From NCBI GenBank assembly GCA_963921935.1, contig OY998175.1:229918122-229982121 (forward strand): DNA of 64,000 nt. Reading direction: 5' to 3'. The notes below the pieces were generated by a model, which saw only the letters and a program-made list of their open reading frames with translations, ran no database searches and was not told the DNA's origin. Shown in pieces: positions 23,180-36,500 of the stretch. This stretch comes from Galeruca laticollis. Its lineage: Eukaryota; Arthropoda; Insecta; Coleoptera; Chrysomelidae. The first letter of the stretch is position 1; the number at the start of each line of letters is the position of its first letter. The translations under genes were made by a program, and so were the position numbers.

Positions 23180-24875
23180 TCTCCCTCGGGGTTTTTTTGT
23201 GTAGCCGATTCCATATCTGGTATGGTATCGGCGACCACCCCCTAGATACCTGAGGCACTGGAACCTGGACATCATCTCCGTGAGTCTACGACCACCTCCC
23301 GGATATCTGGTGCACCAGAACCTATACGTCATCTCCGGGAATGTTCCGGTTAATTTTGAGCAAACGAACCTAAAATCTTATCAGGCGGGTTTTGTGGGTA
23401 GGTCGTTCCAAATCTGACATGGACGACCACCCCCCGGGTACCTGGTGCCCCGGAACATGGACGTCATCTCCGAGAGTGTTCCGGTAAAGTTCCAGCAAAC
23501 GAACTGCTTGAAATTTACAGAGACTCCCGCAGATGACGTCCAGGTGCATTAGATATCCGACGGGTAATCGTCAATGCCAGAGAACGCCTCTAAAAACCCC
23601 CTTTTCGGTTCGTTTGCTTAAAACTTACCGAATTATTCCCGGAGATCACATCCAGGTTCCGATGCACCAGGTATCCGGGGGTGGTCATAGATGCCAGATT
23701 TGGAATGAACGTCCCCCAAACTACTCTGATACGATTTTTCCTTTCATTTTCTGGATATTTACCGGAGAACTCCTGGAGATGACGTCCAGGTTACGATGCA
23801 CCAGGCACCCGGGGTGGTCATCGATGCCATATTTGGAATGAACGTCCCCAAAACCCCCCTGATCCGATTTTCCGTTTGTTTTCTGGAAATTTGCCGGAAA
23901 ACTCCCGGAGGTGACGTCAATGTCCAGGTGCACCAGATATCCGACGGGTGGTCGTCGATGCCATATTTGGGACAAGTCCCCCCCCCTCCAAACCCCCATG
24001 ACAATTTCGGTTTGATTACTGGAGTTTACCGGAAACCTACCGTAGATGACGTCCAGGTTTCAGTGTCCCAGGTATCCGGGGGGTGGTCGTCGATGCCAAA
24101 TTTGGAACGAACGTCCCCAAACCCCCCCCCCGGATAAGATTTTCGGATAGATGGCTTGAAATTTACCAAAAAACTCCCGGACATGACGTCCAGGTTCATT
24201 AGGTATCCGACGGGTGGTCGTCGATGCCCAATTTGAAACGAGCGTCTCCCAAAACTCCACTTCCGGTTCGTTTGCTTAAAATTTACCGGAAAACTTCCGG
24301 AGATGACGTCCCGTTTCCGGTGCACCAGGTATCCGGGAGGTGGTCGTCGATGCCAGATTTGGAACGGACGCCCCCAAAAGCCTCTGACAAGATTTTTCGG
24401 TACCTTTTCTGAAAATTTACCGGATAACACCCGGAGATGACGTCCACGTTCCGGTGCACCAGGTATTCGAGGGGTGGTCGTCAATTCCAGATTTGGAAAG
24501 AATGCCTCCAAAACCCCCCTGATAAGAGATTCGATTAGATTGTTTAAAATTTACTGAAAAACGCCCGAAGATGATGTCCAGGTACCGACCAGATTTGGAA
24601 CGAAGATCTCCAAAACTCCCCTGATAAGATTTTCGGTTCGTTTTCTGGAAATTTACCGGAAAACTCCTGGAGATGGCGTCGATGTCCAGGTGCGCCAGAT
24701 ATCCGAAGGGGAGTGGTCTATGCCAGATTTGGAATGAACATCCCCCAAACCACTCTAATAAGATTTTTCCGTTCGTTTTCTGGACATTTACCGAAAAACT
24801 CCTGGAGATGACGTCGATGTCCAGGTGCGCCAGATATCCGACGGGTGGTCGTCGATGCCAGATTTGTAACGTGTC
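23180..24875. repeat. GC-rich satellite, about 135-bp units, with orientation switch
   Basis: From about 23531 the motif gatgacgtccagg recurs at 23531, 23778, 23911, 24045, 24182, 24302, 24436, 24571, 24672 and 24807, a period of about 135 bp. Each unit also carries caccaggtatccg, ggtggtcgtcgatgcc, atttggaacgaacgt and ttaccggaaaactcc. Between about 23180 and 23525 the same unit is read in the opposite orientation (acgtcatctccg, cggatatctggtgcacc). The array is far more GC-rich than its surroundings. Frames on both strands are translations of the repeat, not genes. Confidence 0.88.
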
Positions 24876-25189
24876 AAGTAGATATTTTGTGTAATGGGAT
24901 TTATCTGGTTGTTTTAATTTGTATGCTCCAAGTGTTCACTGTATCGGATTTCAAAAATAACTACTAAACATCAGGTAGGCATCAAATGAAATGTACTGTC
25001 ATTCTGACGATGATATTCAGTTATCGAAATAATTGTCATTTTTTAGAATTTTCAACATTTTTCATTATATTGTGGAATTAGCTAGAAACGTTGAGTTTCA
25101 TTTAAAACACTAATATGAGTAGATTCCACGAAGTAAGGGTCGAGACAGTTAATTTCATTTCTAGACACTGTTGTCTCCTTATGCAAAAA

Positions 25190-25350
25190 TATTTATAGTT
25201 ATATTAAGGGTCAATGATAGATGAAACATTTTTTTATTAAGGATCTTTGGTAAAAAACGAGTATTATTAAGGGTCAATGGTAGATGAAACATTCTTAATT
25301 AAGGTCCATTGGTTTTAAACGGGTCAATGGTAAATGATACATTTTTTATT
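25190..25350 (+). repeat. Dispersed ccattgg/tcaatgg repeat, cluster 3
   Basis: About three alternating units (gggtcaatgatagatgaaac, ggtccattggttttaaacgg, gggtcaatggtaaatgat). Same family as 2150-2460. Confidence 0.65.
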
Positions 25351-25828
25351 AAGGACTAACAATTTGATTCAATCTTATTTTTGAAAACATTTTCGTATTT
25401 TTTAGTTATGCAAAAATATTTTTTCTACATTCATTCAAAAAACAACACTTTTGTAAAACACTAGTGCAACACATTTTTTGTTGCATGCATCTGTCATTCT
25501 TGTCTGTTTTGTGATGATTTATGACAAACATAAACATTTAAATAAAATAAAAACCCAGAGCAAGTGTCTGATCCTGCTCTAATACAGCAATAATATATGT
25601 ATATCTTACTACTTAGTCTCAACGAGTTACAATTATTGCAAAAATCTTTGATTATTTCAAATTTAAATGGTCAAAGCGAAAACCAGCTATGATTAAGTAG
25701 GTGGAGGCCATAAATATACAAAAAAAAAGAAGAACGGTTAAAATACATTCTGAGTTCTGACATGGTTCTAATTTTCCAGTTTTTGCATGAATGTAGAAAA
25801 AATATTGTATGCAACTCGTGCAAAACGT

Positions 25829-25903
25829 GTTTTTTGCACTCGACGTGTTGTCCAACTCGGCCTAAAGGCCTCGTTGGACAATTTCACGTCGCGTGCAAAA
25901 AAC
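25829..25903. repeat. Large imperfect palindrome
   Basis: The arms, about 35 bp each, read gttttttgcactcgacgtg...ttgtccaactcggcct and aggcctcgttggacaa...cacgtcgcgtgcaaaaaac, separated by two bases. It is probably a foldback or MITE core; the outer gtgcaaaa/tttgcat sequences extend it. Confidence 0.75.
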
Positions 25904-26273
25904 ACTCACTTTTTGCATAAATAACTATATAGCTATTATTTTATGAGTATAACAAATATTAATTCAATTTATTATATTGTTATCCTGAAAATATTGATAA
26001 AATAAATAATTCCGTATACAATTATTTTTATATTTCTGTTATGACCTCGCATCAACTTTTATATCGTATCAGCTAAGTCGTTAAGTAAATATTTTTTTTT
26101 GCGGCATCCGAAAACCACTTGTGAAAACAAGTTTTCGGTTTCCATGCGATATTTTCGGTCGCGATTCGGAAAATAGTAGGAGGAATATTTATAAATAATG
26201 ACAATCAGTATTTCTAACTTACCAGTGGCGTAATATTACTTGAAATTAAAGGTGGAAGTGTTTTTTGTTTTAG

Positions 26274-29200
26274 ATGTGTCCCATATCAGGTTTAGTACAA
26301 TTCCTAATTGTACTAGTGGCTTTAATTCTCATGTGTCATGCTGTCATTGTAAAAAGTTGTAATATCACTTTTAACACGAAGAATGCCACGATTCACATGT
26401 ACGATAATATAGTTGTCGAATACAGTGCATCAAATCAAGGTAAAAACCATTTTTTTATAAATTATTGTTAACGATAAAGTATATATTCGGGTCTATATAT
26501 CCCGGCAGGCGTTGAATTACATAGTACACGAGAAATATTTTCAGATGGTGGTAATTATATGCTTTATAGTGAAGACGAAAATGTGGCATCTCTGGATAAA
26601 GAATATCTCATAACAAACGACGGTGGTAACTTCAATATCACGGGAAATTTTTTAGGTAAGTTGGGATCACAGGGTGCAGGTTTTGGCATACACGAGGAGC
26701 TTTCATATTGAATTATTGAAATACAAAATAGTTGTTGACTGTACTGGGAGCGTTTGTAATGAATTTTCGTGTATTTTCTTACAAATTCTTGGAGGCGTTC
26801 ATAATGATTTTCGTGGTAAGTTTTTTAAATATCACTAAGTACAAGTTCTTATCTATACGTTCATAATAATTTTCGAGGCTTTTTCGTAAAAAATCACTAA
26901 GTACAGGTTCTTGACTATACAGGTGGCGTTCAAAATGATTATCGAGGTTTTTTCGTAAAAAAAAATCACTAAGTACAAGTTCTTGACTATATAGGGGGCG
27001 TTCATAATGATTTTCGTGGCATTTTTTTTAAATATCACTAAGTACAAGCTCTTGATTGTACAGGGGGCGTTCATAATGATTTTCAAGGCCGTTTCGTAAA
27101 AAATCACTAAGTACAAGTTCTTGACTATACAGGTGGCGTTCATAATGATTTTCGAGGTTTTTTCGTAAAAAAAATCACTAGGTACAGGTTCTTGACTATA
27201 CAGGTGGCGTTCATAATGATTTTCGAGGTTTTTTCGTAAAAAAAATCACTAAGTACAAGTTCTTGACTATATAGGGGGCGTTCATAATTATTTTCGTGGC
27301 ATTTTTTTTAAATATCACTAAGTACAAGCTCTCGATTGTACAGGGGGCGTTCATAATGATTTTCGAGGCCTTTTCGTAAAAAATCACTAAGTAAAAGTTC
27401 TTGACTATACAGGGGGCGTTCATAATGATTTTCGAAGCTTTTTCGTAAAAAATCACTAAGTACAGGTTCTTGACTATACAGGTGGCGTTCATGATTTTCG
27501 AGGTTTTTTCGTAAAAAACTCACTAAGTACAAGTTCTTGACTATACAGGGGGCGTTCATAATGATTTTCGTGGCATTTTTTTTAAATATCACTAAGTACA
27601 AGCTCTTGATTGTACAAGGGGCGTTCATAATGATTTTCAAGGCCTTTTCGTAAAAAATCACTAAGTACAAGTTCTTGACTATACAGGTGGCGTTCATGAT
27701 TTTCGAGGTTTTTTCGTAAAAAAACTCACTAAGTACAAGTTCTTGACTATACAGGGGGCGTTCATAATGATTTTCGTGGCATTTTTTTTAAATATCACTA
27801 AGTACAAGCTCTTGATTGTACAAGGGGCGTTCATAATGATTTTCAAGGCCTTTTCGTAAAAAATCACTAAGTACAGGTTCTTGACTATGTAAGTGGCGTT
27901 CATAATGATTTTCGAGGTTTTTTCGTAAAAAATCACTAAGTTCAAGTTCTTGATTATACGTTCGGAATGATTTTCGTAAAAAATCACTAAGTGCAAGTTC
28001 CTACTATACATAATGAATTTTCGGGGCTTTTTCGTAAAGAATCACTTAGTATAAACAAGCTGTTGTCTATATAGGGAGCGTTCATAATAAATTTTTGAGG
28101 CATTTTTGTAAAAAATCAATAAGTACAAGTTTTTGATTATACATAATGATTTTCGTGGCATTTTGTTAAAAATATCAATAAGTACTAGTTCTTGATTGTA
28201 CAAGGGGCGTTCATAATGAATTTTTGTGGTATTTACGTAAAATCACTAAGTACAAGTTCTTCATTATAGAAGGGGCGTTTATATTGAATTTTCAGGTCTT
28301 TTTCGTAAAAAATCACTTAGTACAAGTTCTTGACTATATAGGGGGCGATCATAATAAATTTTCGAGGCATTTTCGTAAAATATCAATAAGTACAAGTTTT
28401 TGACAATCCAAGGGGCGTTCATAATGATTTTCGTGGAATTTTCTTACAAAATCACTAAGTACAAGTGCTTGACTATACAGGGGGCGTTCATAATGATTTT
28501 CATTACATTTTCGTAAAAAATCACTATGTACAAGTTCTTGATTATAGAGGGGGAGTTCATAATGTTTTTATGTGGTATTTACGTAAAATCACTAAGTACA
28601 AGTTCTTGACTATATAGGGAGCGTTCATAATGTATTTTCAAGGCATTTTCGTAAAAAATCAGTAAGTACAAGTTTTTGACTATACCTACATAATGATTTT
28701 CATGGCATTTTATTAAAAATATGACAAAGTACAAGTTCTTGACTATACATGGGGCATTCATAATAATTTTCGAGGCTTTTTCGTAAAAAAATCACTAAGT
28801 ACAAGTTCTTGATTATATAGGGAGCGTTCATAATGATTTTCGTCGCATTTTATTAAAAATGTCACTAAGTACTAGTTCATGATTATACAGGGGGCGTTCA
28901 TAATGAATTTTTGTGGTATTTTCGTAAAATCACAAGTACAAGTTCTTCATTATAGAAGGGGCGTTTATAATGAATTTTTGGGGCTTTTTCGTAAAAAGTC
29001 ACTCAGTACAAGTTTTTGACTATACAGGGGGCGTTCATAATGATTTTCGTGGAATTATTTTAAAAATATCACTGAGTACATGTTTTGATTATACAGGAGT
29101 GTTCATAATGGATTTTTGACTATTTTAGGTAAGACTGTGATATCATGTAAGCAAAAAGGATCGTCCGGAAAAACCTCACCGTCGGAGAGCATGGATATAA

Positions 29201-30478
29201 TAGTAATTAGAAAAAAGAGGATCATCGATACGGTATTTACGGCATCGGTAGCGACTTTGATAAGTTTGTTGTACATAAATTTCGGTTGTGCTATCGATTG
29301 GAGCGAATTCAAGTCAATTTTGAAGAAACCGATCGGACCAGCCGTGGGACTTTTCGGTCATTTCGTCATAATGCCTGCGGTAAGATACACTATGACGCAC
29401 ACATTGCCGTAGATTATGATTTTTTTTGGTGTTTTAGTTGAGTTACGCTTTGGGCGTTCTTCTTTTTCCGGATAACGCAGCGATGCAGCTGGGGCTGTTT
29501 TTTACGGGTGTGTCTCCGGCAGGGGGAGCTTCTAACGTTTGGACGATATTATTAGAAGGAAATTTGAGTTTGTCGATTTCTATGACGTTCGCTAGCACCA
29601 TGGCGGCGTTCGCTTTTATGCCTTTGTGGATTTTCACGCTTGGTATGTATAGAATTTTATTAATGGCGGTTATATTTGCTTTTATCATCTTTTAAATGTA
29701 CTAATTAGCGGAAATTAGCGATATCTTTATGAATTCATTAAAGTGTATTAAGGTTCATTGGTTTTAAACTGAAATTATTATTTAGGTTCATTGGTAGATG
29801 AAATATTTTTAAATTAAGGCCCATTGGTAGTAAACGTAAATGATTAAGGGTCAATGCTACATGAAATATTTTTTTATTAAGGTTCAATGGTTTTAAACTG
29901 AAATTATTATTAAGGGTCATTGAGAGATGAAATATTTTGAAATGATTAAGGGTTAATGGTAGATGAACATCGTATATTAACTACTAAGTGTTAAAAATGT
30001 TACTTTAGACTAGACTAAAGACGTTTTTAACACGAGGTGACCACTATATATTTTCTACGCCTGCAGGAAAAAATATAATTATATTATTTGTGCGGATAAT
30101 GGATGAAGAGTAACTGACAAATAAAATGACACAAAACAACAAAACTATCACGGAACATGAAACGTGATGTGACGTTTAAAAGTAAAAAGATAAACGAAAT
30201 GTGACTTTTCGCATTTTAAACACGAATGTTTAAATACAGTTGTTTTGCGCATGTCAAACCCATGTTTTACATACGGTTTTAGTAACGGAAATAGAAATGT
30301 TTTTTATTAAGGCCTATTGGTATTATACGGGGATTATCATTATTAAGGGTCAATGGTAGATGAAATGTTTTTATTAAGGACCATTGGTAAAAATCGAGGA
30401 TTATTAAGGATCAATGATGAAAGAAACATTTTGTATTAATTCCCATTAATATTAAACGGGATTATATTTAAGGATCAA

Positions 30479-30509
<31 letters not shown>

Positions 30510-33500
30510 AATTCGAAAAAGGTTTGTGTTGAAAAAGTTTTTTTTTACGATTGAAGCAGCAGATATAATTGTATTGTATTTAAACGGATACAATGTATAT
30601 ATGAATATATAAATAAATTTTGCAGAAAAAAAAACAAATAAGACATTGAACATATGCTTCTCCACTGACTAAAGATTTCCACGATCTTAATAGCACTCTT
30701 GAATCGTTATATTCGTGCCACTGTCCCGTGTAGGGATGTCGGCAAAATGCTGTGTAGTGACCATTATAAGTGGTTCCACAGTGATTAGATATAGCGTAGA
30801 GGTTGTACATACAAGGTGACACATTATCAGCCGAATCTAAACATTGTGAAAGTCGTAATTGACCTGTTCTTTGTGGTATCGGAAGGGATAAATCCCAAGA
30901 AGAATCGTAGGTAACTAAACAGTGACCACAGTGTGTGCACTTGATTGTTGATTTTAATTGACCGACAAAGTTATCCATAATCTTGTCCATTCTCGCATAT
31001 CTTAACCAAAATTCTTGTGCTTTCTCGATATCACTAAATTTGTTATCAATTTCTGTTAATATGGGCTTTGGTTTTTCATATACCTTGTTGACATCTTCGT
31101 GAAGTCCTGCTAATAGGTAACGAAGAAACTCATGTGCATCATGTTGAGTGTATCCCATGAACCTTGAAGTAAATCGCTGAATCTTACTTTTCAATGATAC
31201 TGTATTAATCACTCTGTCTGAACCGTCTTCAGACCAAAGCTCTTGAATAACTTCAGCAAATGCTTTAATTAGTGTTCCTTTCATGCTAGATATGTTTATG
31301 TTAATATCTCTTATGTATGCGTCTTTCTTTAGATATTCTAATAGCCACCTTGTGTTTGATAGGCATTGGATAATACTATTCAAGAAACATGTGTTACCAA
31401 TATTTTTGAGGCCTTTGAGACCCAAAGAATCTTGTGGAATACCCTTTATGGATCTGAATGTGGAAATATTGTTAAAAGCTCTTTCGCAACTACTGTCATT
31501 GTATGAATAATCTCGGATTCTATGATTTTCTTTCTCACTTGATCGGCGTGATAAGGAATTTGAATTGATGATGTTTGCTACTGAATTGGATGTAGATATT
31601 ACAGATTTGAAAAGTGTTTTTGTTAGAGATAATCTATTGCGTAAAGGAATCGCATCATTCTCTAGCATAGTCATCTTCTTCAGTATTCCTATGAATGGGA
31701 CATCATCTGGCTGGTGGTTATCTGTATTTTTTAGTACACTGAGGCCCAAAAGCTTGTTGGGGGCATAGTTTATTAAATTGTCAACGCATGTATTATCAGA
31801 AGGCACACATTCTGAAGAAGAGAATGAAGATGTTAAATAAGAATTTCGGAAAAAGGAAAGATCACATGTTTTAGGGTCTGTAATGTGAGAAAGTTTGAAA
31901 GTGGTAGAAGAATTACGTTTCTTATGATTAGGTTTCATAAAAAGTTCTTCTAGAGGCTTAGAACGAGGAAACGTACCGAGAAAAGATGAAGCGTTTCCTC
32001 TTTGAATTGCAATACTTATTTGTTGTATAAAGAACAAAGTTGCTCTTGAATCATTGGTTTCTACTGATATTTTTTTACCGATTTCTTTAATGAATTTTAA
32101 AGCTTCATGACCGAAAACACCAGAGGTTTCAATTGCTACAGGAATAAAAATGTAAATGTTCTCCAAATTTTGGTATTTATTGATTTTAAAAGTTTCGCCT
32201 TGTAAAGCTGCAGCGCCTGCGGAAGTAGATGTGGATCGGACATGGGACGGATCCCAAGTGTCAGTGCAAGTGAAATCCCATATAACTGGTCTCCCGCGTT
32301 GCCATGTAATGAGGGTCATACCATCTGGACGTTTACCGTCGTCGCGGCAAGTACCTAACGGTTCCAACGAACAGGGAATCTTTGCAGATGCCATGCCTCG
32401 TTTGATTAGGTCATTTACTGTAGAATGACGTGAAAAACGGCCGGCACCTAATTTGCAGCTAGGTCTTGTCTACCATATTCATCAACATCAGCTCCGCAAC
32501 GACAGCGATGTTTTACACAAATTTGACAACCTAAACGGAGACCAATAGAAATACGGAAACTTTCGTCATCTAAAAGCGTACCTAATGGGGCCGACGGTAA
32601 AGCGTTCAACCATGCTCCTGATTTATAATCATCGGGTACAACTTTGTTAGACTTTAATGACCAAATATTTTCTGCCTCCATTAATAAAGGGTCTTGTGTG
32701 TGGAAAAAATATAGGCAGAATGTAATTAATGAAATTTTTTGAACTATTTAATGATGACAAAAAAGAAGTAAGAGCTACTGAAACGATTGAGCGAATTCCT
32801 AAACCACCATATGAAACAGGTAGTGAAGCTTGTTTCCAAGAAAGGTCCTCTAATTTAATGTTAATTAATGACTAATGAATGACGAATGGCATTGTCGAAA
32901 TTGATTAGGATATCATTATGTAACCAAGTCGGACTACATCTTAAGATATATGTTAATTTTGGAATTAATAGGCAATTCTTGAGAAGGTAATAAGCAATAT
33001 GTGTCAGTAACCAGGATAAACAAGATGACATTATTTTGAAAAAGGTTAGTTTTTCATTGAAAGCTGATAGAAAGGATTAGTTTAATAAAGGAGCACCTAA
33101 TAGAAATAAATTTTGTGGTAATTTTTATGCCTGGTACTACAGAATTAAATTTATCAATGGTTAGATTATTTGGTGATTCTAAGAAAAATAACTCGCATTT
33201 GCTGAAATTGAGTTCAAGACCAATATCCTTGGAATTGTTTATTATATAGACAAGAGACTTGAACACGGAATTAGTATTACCACCTAACGAACCATCATCA
33301 AGGTACCAAGCATTGAATTCTGTATCAATGTTGCTAATAAGTTTGTGTATCAATATGCAAAAAAGGAGAGGTGCCAAAGGGTCCCCTTGTTGGACGCCTC
33401 TTTCCGAATAAATGATGATAAAAAATATGAAGGGAATCGATAACATTGATTGATGAAAGGAAAAATTTCAGGTAGAATATCTGCTACAAGTTTTAATAAA

Positions 33501-36500
33501 TGATCGCGATGAATTGTATTGAAAGCATTTTTAAAATCAATTTTCAGAAAAACTTTATTATTAACGTCTGGATGATTAGAGACGTAACGTCTTGCTGCAT
33601 GTGCAACTGCTTCACAACCACCTTTCGACCCGAAACCAAATTGTAATGGACGAAGTAAATATCCTAATTTGTCTCTGATGTTTGAACAAATTATTTTCGC
33701 TACTAAACGACGATAAACTGTACCAATAGCAATTGGTCTGATACCTCCTGCTTTTTTAGTTAAAGCTAATAATGACGCGCCGAATAAAATAGGACGAATA
33801 TTGATGTTTACTGTGTCATTTAAAATAAAATTACATACTTTACACAAAGATGATGAGATTTTTTCCTGAAGGGCCAGCACTGTAACTTATTAAATCTTGT
33901 AGATGTGAAGGTCTTAAAGAGTCTAAACCACCAGCAGCACTTGTTTTAAAAGAGTTTATTGCGCTACTCACAAATTCTTCTGTTATAAAAAAAGGAATAT
34001 GTTCCGAAATCAGAGTAGGGAATGTACTATTAACTTTCTCTACAGGATATTTCGATTTTAAATCTGTTAAAGTGGCTGCACTGACTTCAGCAAAACTGTC
34101 ATCTGAAGCTAAGATTTTGATTGCGGATGTCAAGTCGCCGTCAGAAACTTTATTAATGGCATTTTTAATTTTACTATTTTTTGATAAATTTATGTTTTGT
34201 TGATCAGAGAAATTTAAATGATGATCTATATTTTCAAAAGTTTTTAAATTATTCTTGATTATAGTAGAGAGAGATACTTTTTTATTAGAATTTTTAGAAG
34301 GAAGACTCAAAACATTATACGGAAAAAGCAATAGATTTTCCCAGGTAGTAATAGAATTTTGTCTTACGCATTCTTCCATCAGATTAGATAGCGTTGAGGC
34401 ACAAGGAGCCCTTGAAGCTCTTGGGACTCTTCTTATTACTGATCTTTGGCTCTTCAATTTTGCCAACTTTATATGAAAATTCGTATCTTTTATATCCTTA
34501 TTTTCAAAACTTTCTACTGTAATCGAACTTAAATTTTGTCTACCATGCGTCTTGTTTTGATGTAATTTTAGGCCTCGCTTCTTAAAAAATTTACCACAGA
34601 TTTCGCACTTCACTGTGACTGGCGCTGACATAAGGCTTATATCATATAGAATTTGAAGTTATGCAGTCCAAAAAATTCTACCGTCCGCTTCACGTTGATA
34701 AATGTACATCCATTTTCTATTTCTGCTTATCTGTCACTCAAATTTATTGAATAAAATATAAAAAACTATTCTTTTTTCATATACTCCATTGTTATACAAA
34801 AAAGCTTATTATACAAAGTGAAAACGCGACTGAACCCACGAACTTTATAATTAAAAAATAATGAAATATTCAAAAATAAACTTGGAATTAAAACTTTTTG
34901 TAAATGACATAAAGCTACAAATGTCATTTTGAAAATAAACTAAGCATTAACAACGACAATGGTGATAGCCATTGAATATATCATTTGGCAGAACCGCTCA
35001 TAGATGATCCTTCATACGAAGCAAATAAGTAAACTTCAAAATAATAAAGCTCCAGGAAATTATATGATTCCTTCTGAATGTATCAAAAATGAGGGAGAGC
35101 CATTGCATAGACACAGGCTCATCTTATTTATATGGAAAAATGAAACAATACAATTGAATGGAAGGAATGTATAATTGTTCCTATACACAAAAAAGGAGAC
35201 AATTACACAATTAGTACTGCATATAAAACTCTAACCAACGTAGTCCTAGAACGCCTTAAACCAATTACATTTTTTTATTTAAGGCCAATTGGTTTTAAAA
35301 TATGTCCATCAAGGTTCAATGGTAGATAAAAATTAGTATTCGAAAATATTATTTACCCGTTTATCATTTTTATGACAATAAATTTCACATCTTGTGTTAT
35401 ATTATTAATTTTGAAATAATAAATTGCAAAACGTTCATTAATGAATTATTATTAAACTTGTTTTTCTTTTTGTTCTATATTTCACAAAGGTTACATTCAA
35501 ATTTGTTCTTATTTGGTTTTGAAAACAGTTGTTTTCCCAATGGCAATAAATTATCATTGAATAAACAACGGTTTGTTCGTTTAGCATTTTAAATCGCCAC
35601 AAAAATTAACATGAATGTTTGACTTCTTAATCCTTATTCAGTTTTGTTTTTACCAATAGTTTTTGTTGAAAAAAAATACAAAATATTATGATAATATTTC
35701 TATTTACATTTTACGCCACGCTGTGCCATTTCCCATTTCGGGCAATAGGCTCCTGGAATGTTATTCAACAATTCAGGGTGAAAATGCAAAGTAAAACAAA
35801 ATTTATCGTTAAATGGGATGAATTTAATTGTTTTTTTTTAATTTAAAAGGTTATATTTTATCATCTGTAATCGTGTTGCTCAAATCTTCACCAAATTACA
35901 AGGTTTTTGTTTCAAATATATCTTTTCAATTTAACTCATTTTCATTGTCAAGATAGTCATTTATAAAGATATGACCAATTTATATCGTCAAAATAGTCAA
36001 ATATTTATAAATGCCAATCTTGACGATTAAAATTGTTTTCAAATTATCGTTAGTTATTTATAAAGTTGTATCCAAATTTTTTCGTCCAGGTAGTCATTTA
36101 TAAAGGTATCTCCAATTTATAGGGTCAAGATAGTAATTTAAATTGATACCAAATTTGATGGTAAAGATAATCATTTATTGTGAAGATAGTCATTTATAAA
36201 GGTACAATCAATTTTTATATTCAAAATAATCTTTTATAAAGATATGACCAATTTTTATATTAATATCATAAATGACTATCTTGACGATTAAAATTGTAAT
36301 CAAATTATTGTCAAAATAGTCATATATAAAGATTTAACTAATTTTTAATCATCAATATAGTCATTTATAAAGTTGTAACCAAATCTTAATCGCCAGGTCA
36401 ATCATTTATAAAGATATAACCAATTTTTATTGTCAAAATATTCATATACTCGTATTTATAAATGACTATCTTGACGATTTAAATTATAACCAAATTACCG

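Larger units (their letters stand above)
24880..26273. other. AT-rich spacer with repeats upstream of the SLC10A-like gene
   Basis: Contains the ccattgg/tcaatgg cluster at 25190-25350 and the palindrome at 25829-25903. A short foldback (ccgaaaac...gttttcgg, about 26108-26139) is also present. The promoter and untranslated first exon of the downstream gene may lie here but could not be placed. Confidence 0.5.

Noticed and set aside
23533..24894. Overlapping frames on both strands in the GC-rich block
   Set aside because: They are frames of the 135-bp satellite; they overlap on both strands and show no conserved domain.
26853..28761. Series of - strand frames rich in MNAPCIVKNLYLVIF-like repeats
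   Set aside because: They are translations of the 70-bp tandem array in intron 2; the protein repeat follows the DNA period and has no independent support.
26790..29110. CRISPR-like regularly spaced repeats
   Set aside because: The host is clearly eukaryotic, there are no unique spacers, and neighbouring monomers are related along their whole length.
30580..32394. Ordinary nested host USP2 gene
   Set aside because: No introns, loss of an internal catalytic-domain block and direct in-frame continuity with retroelement sequence argue for a processed chimeric copy instead.
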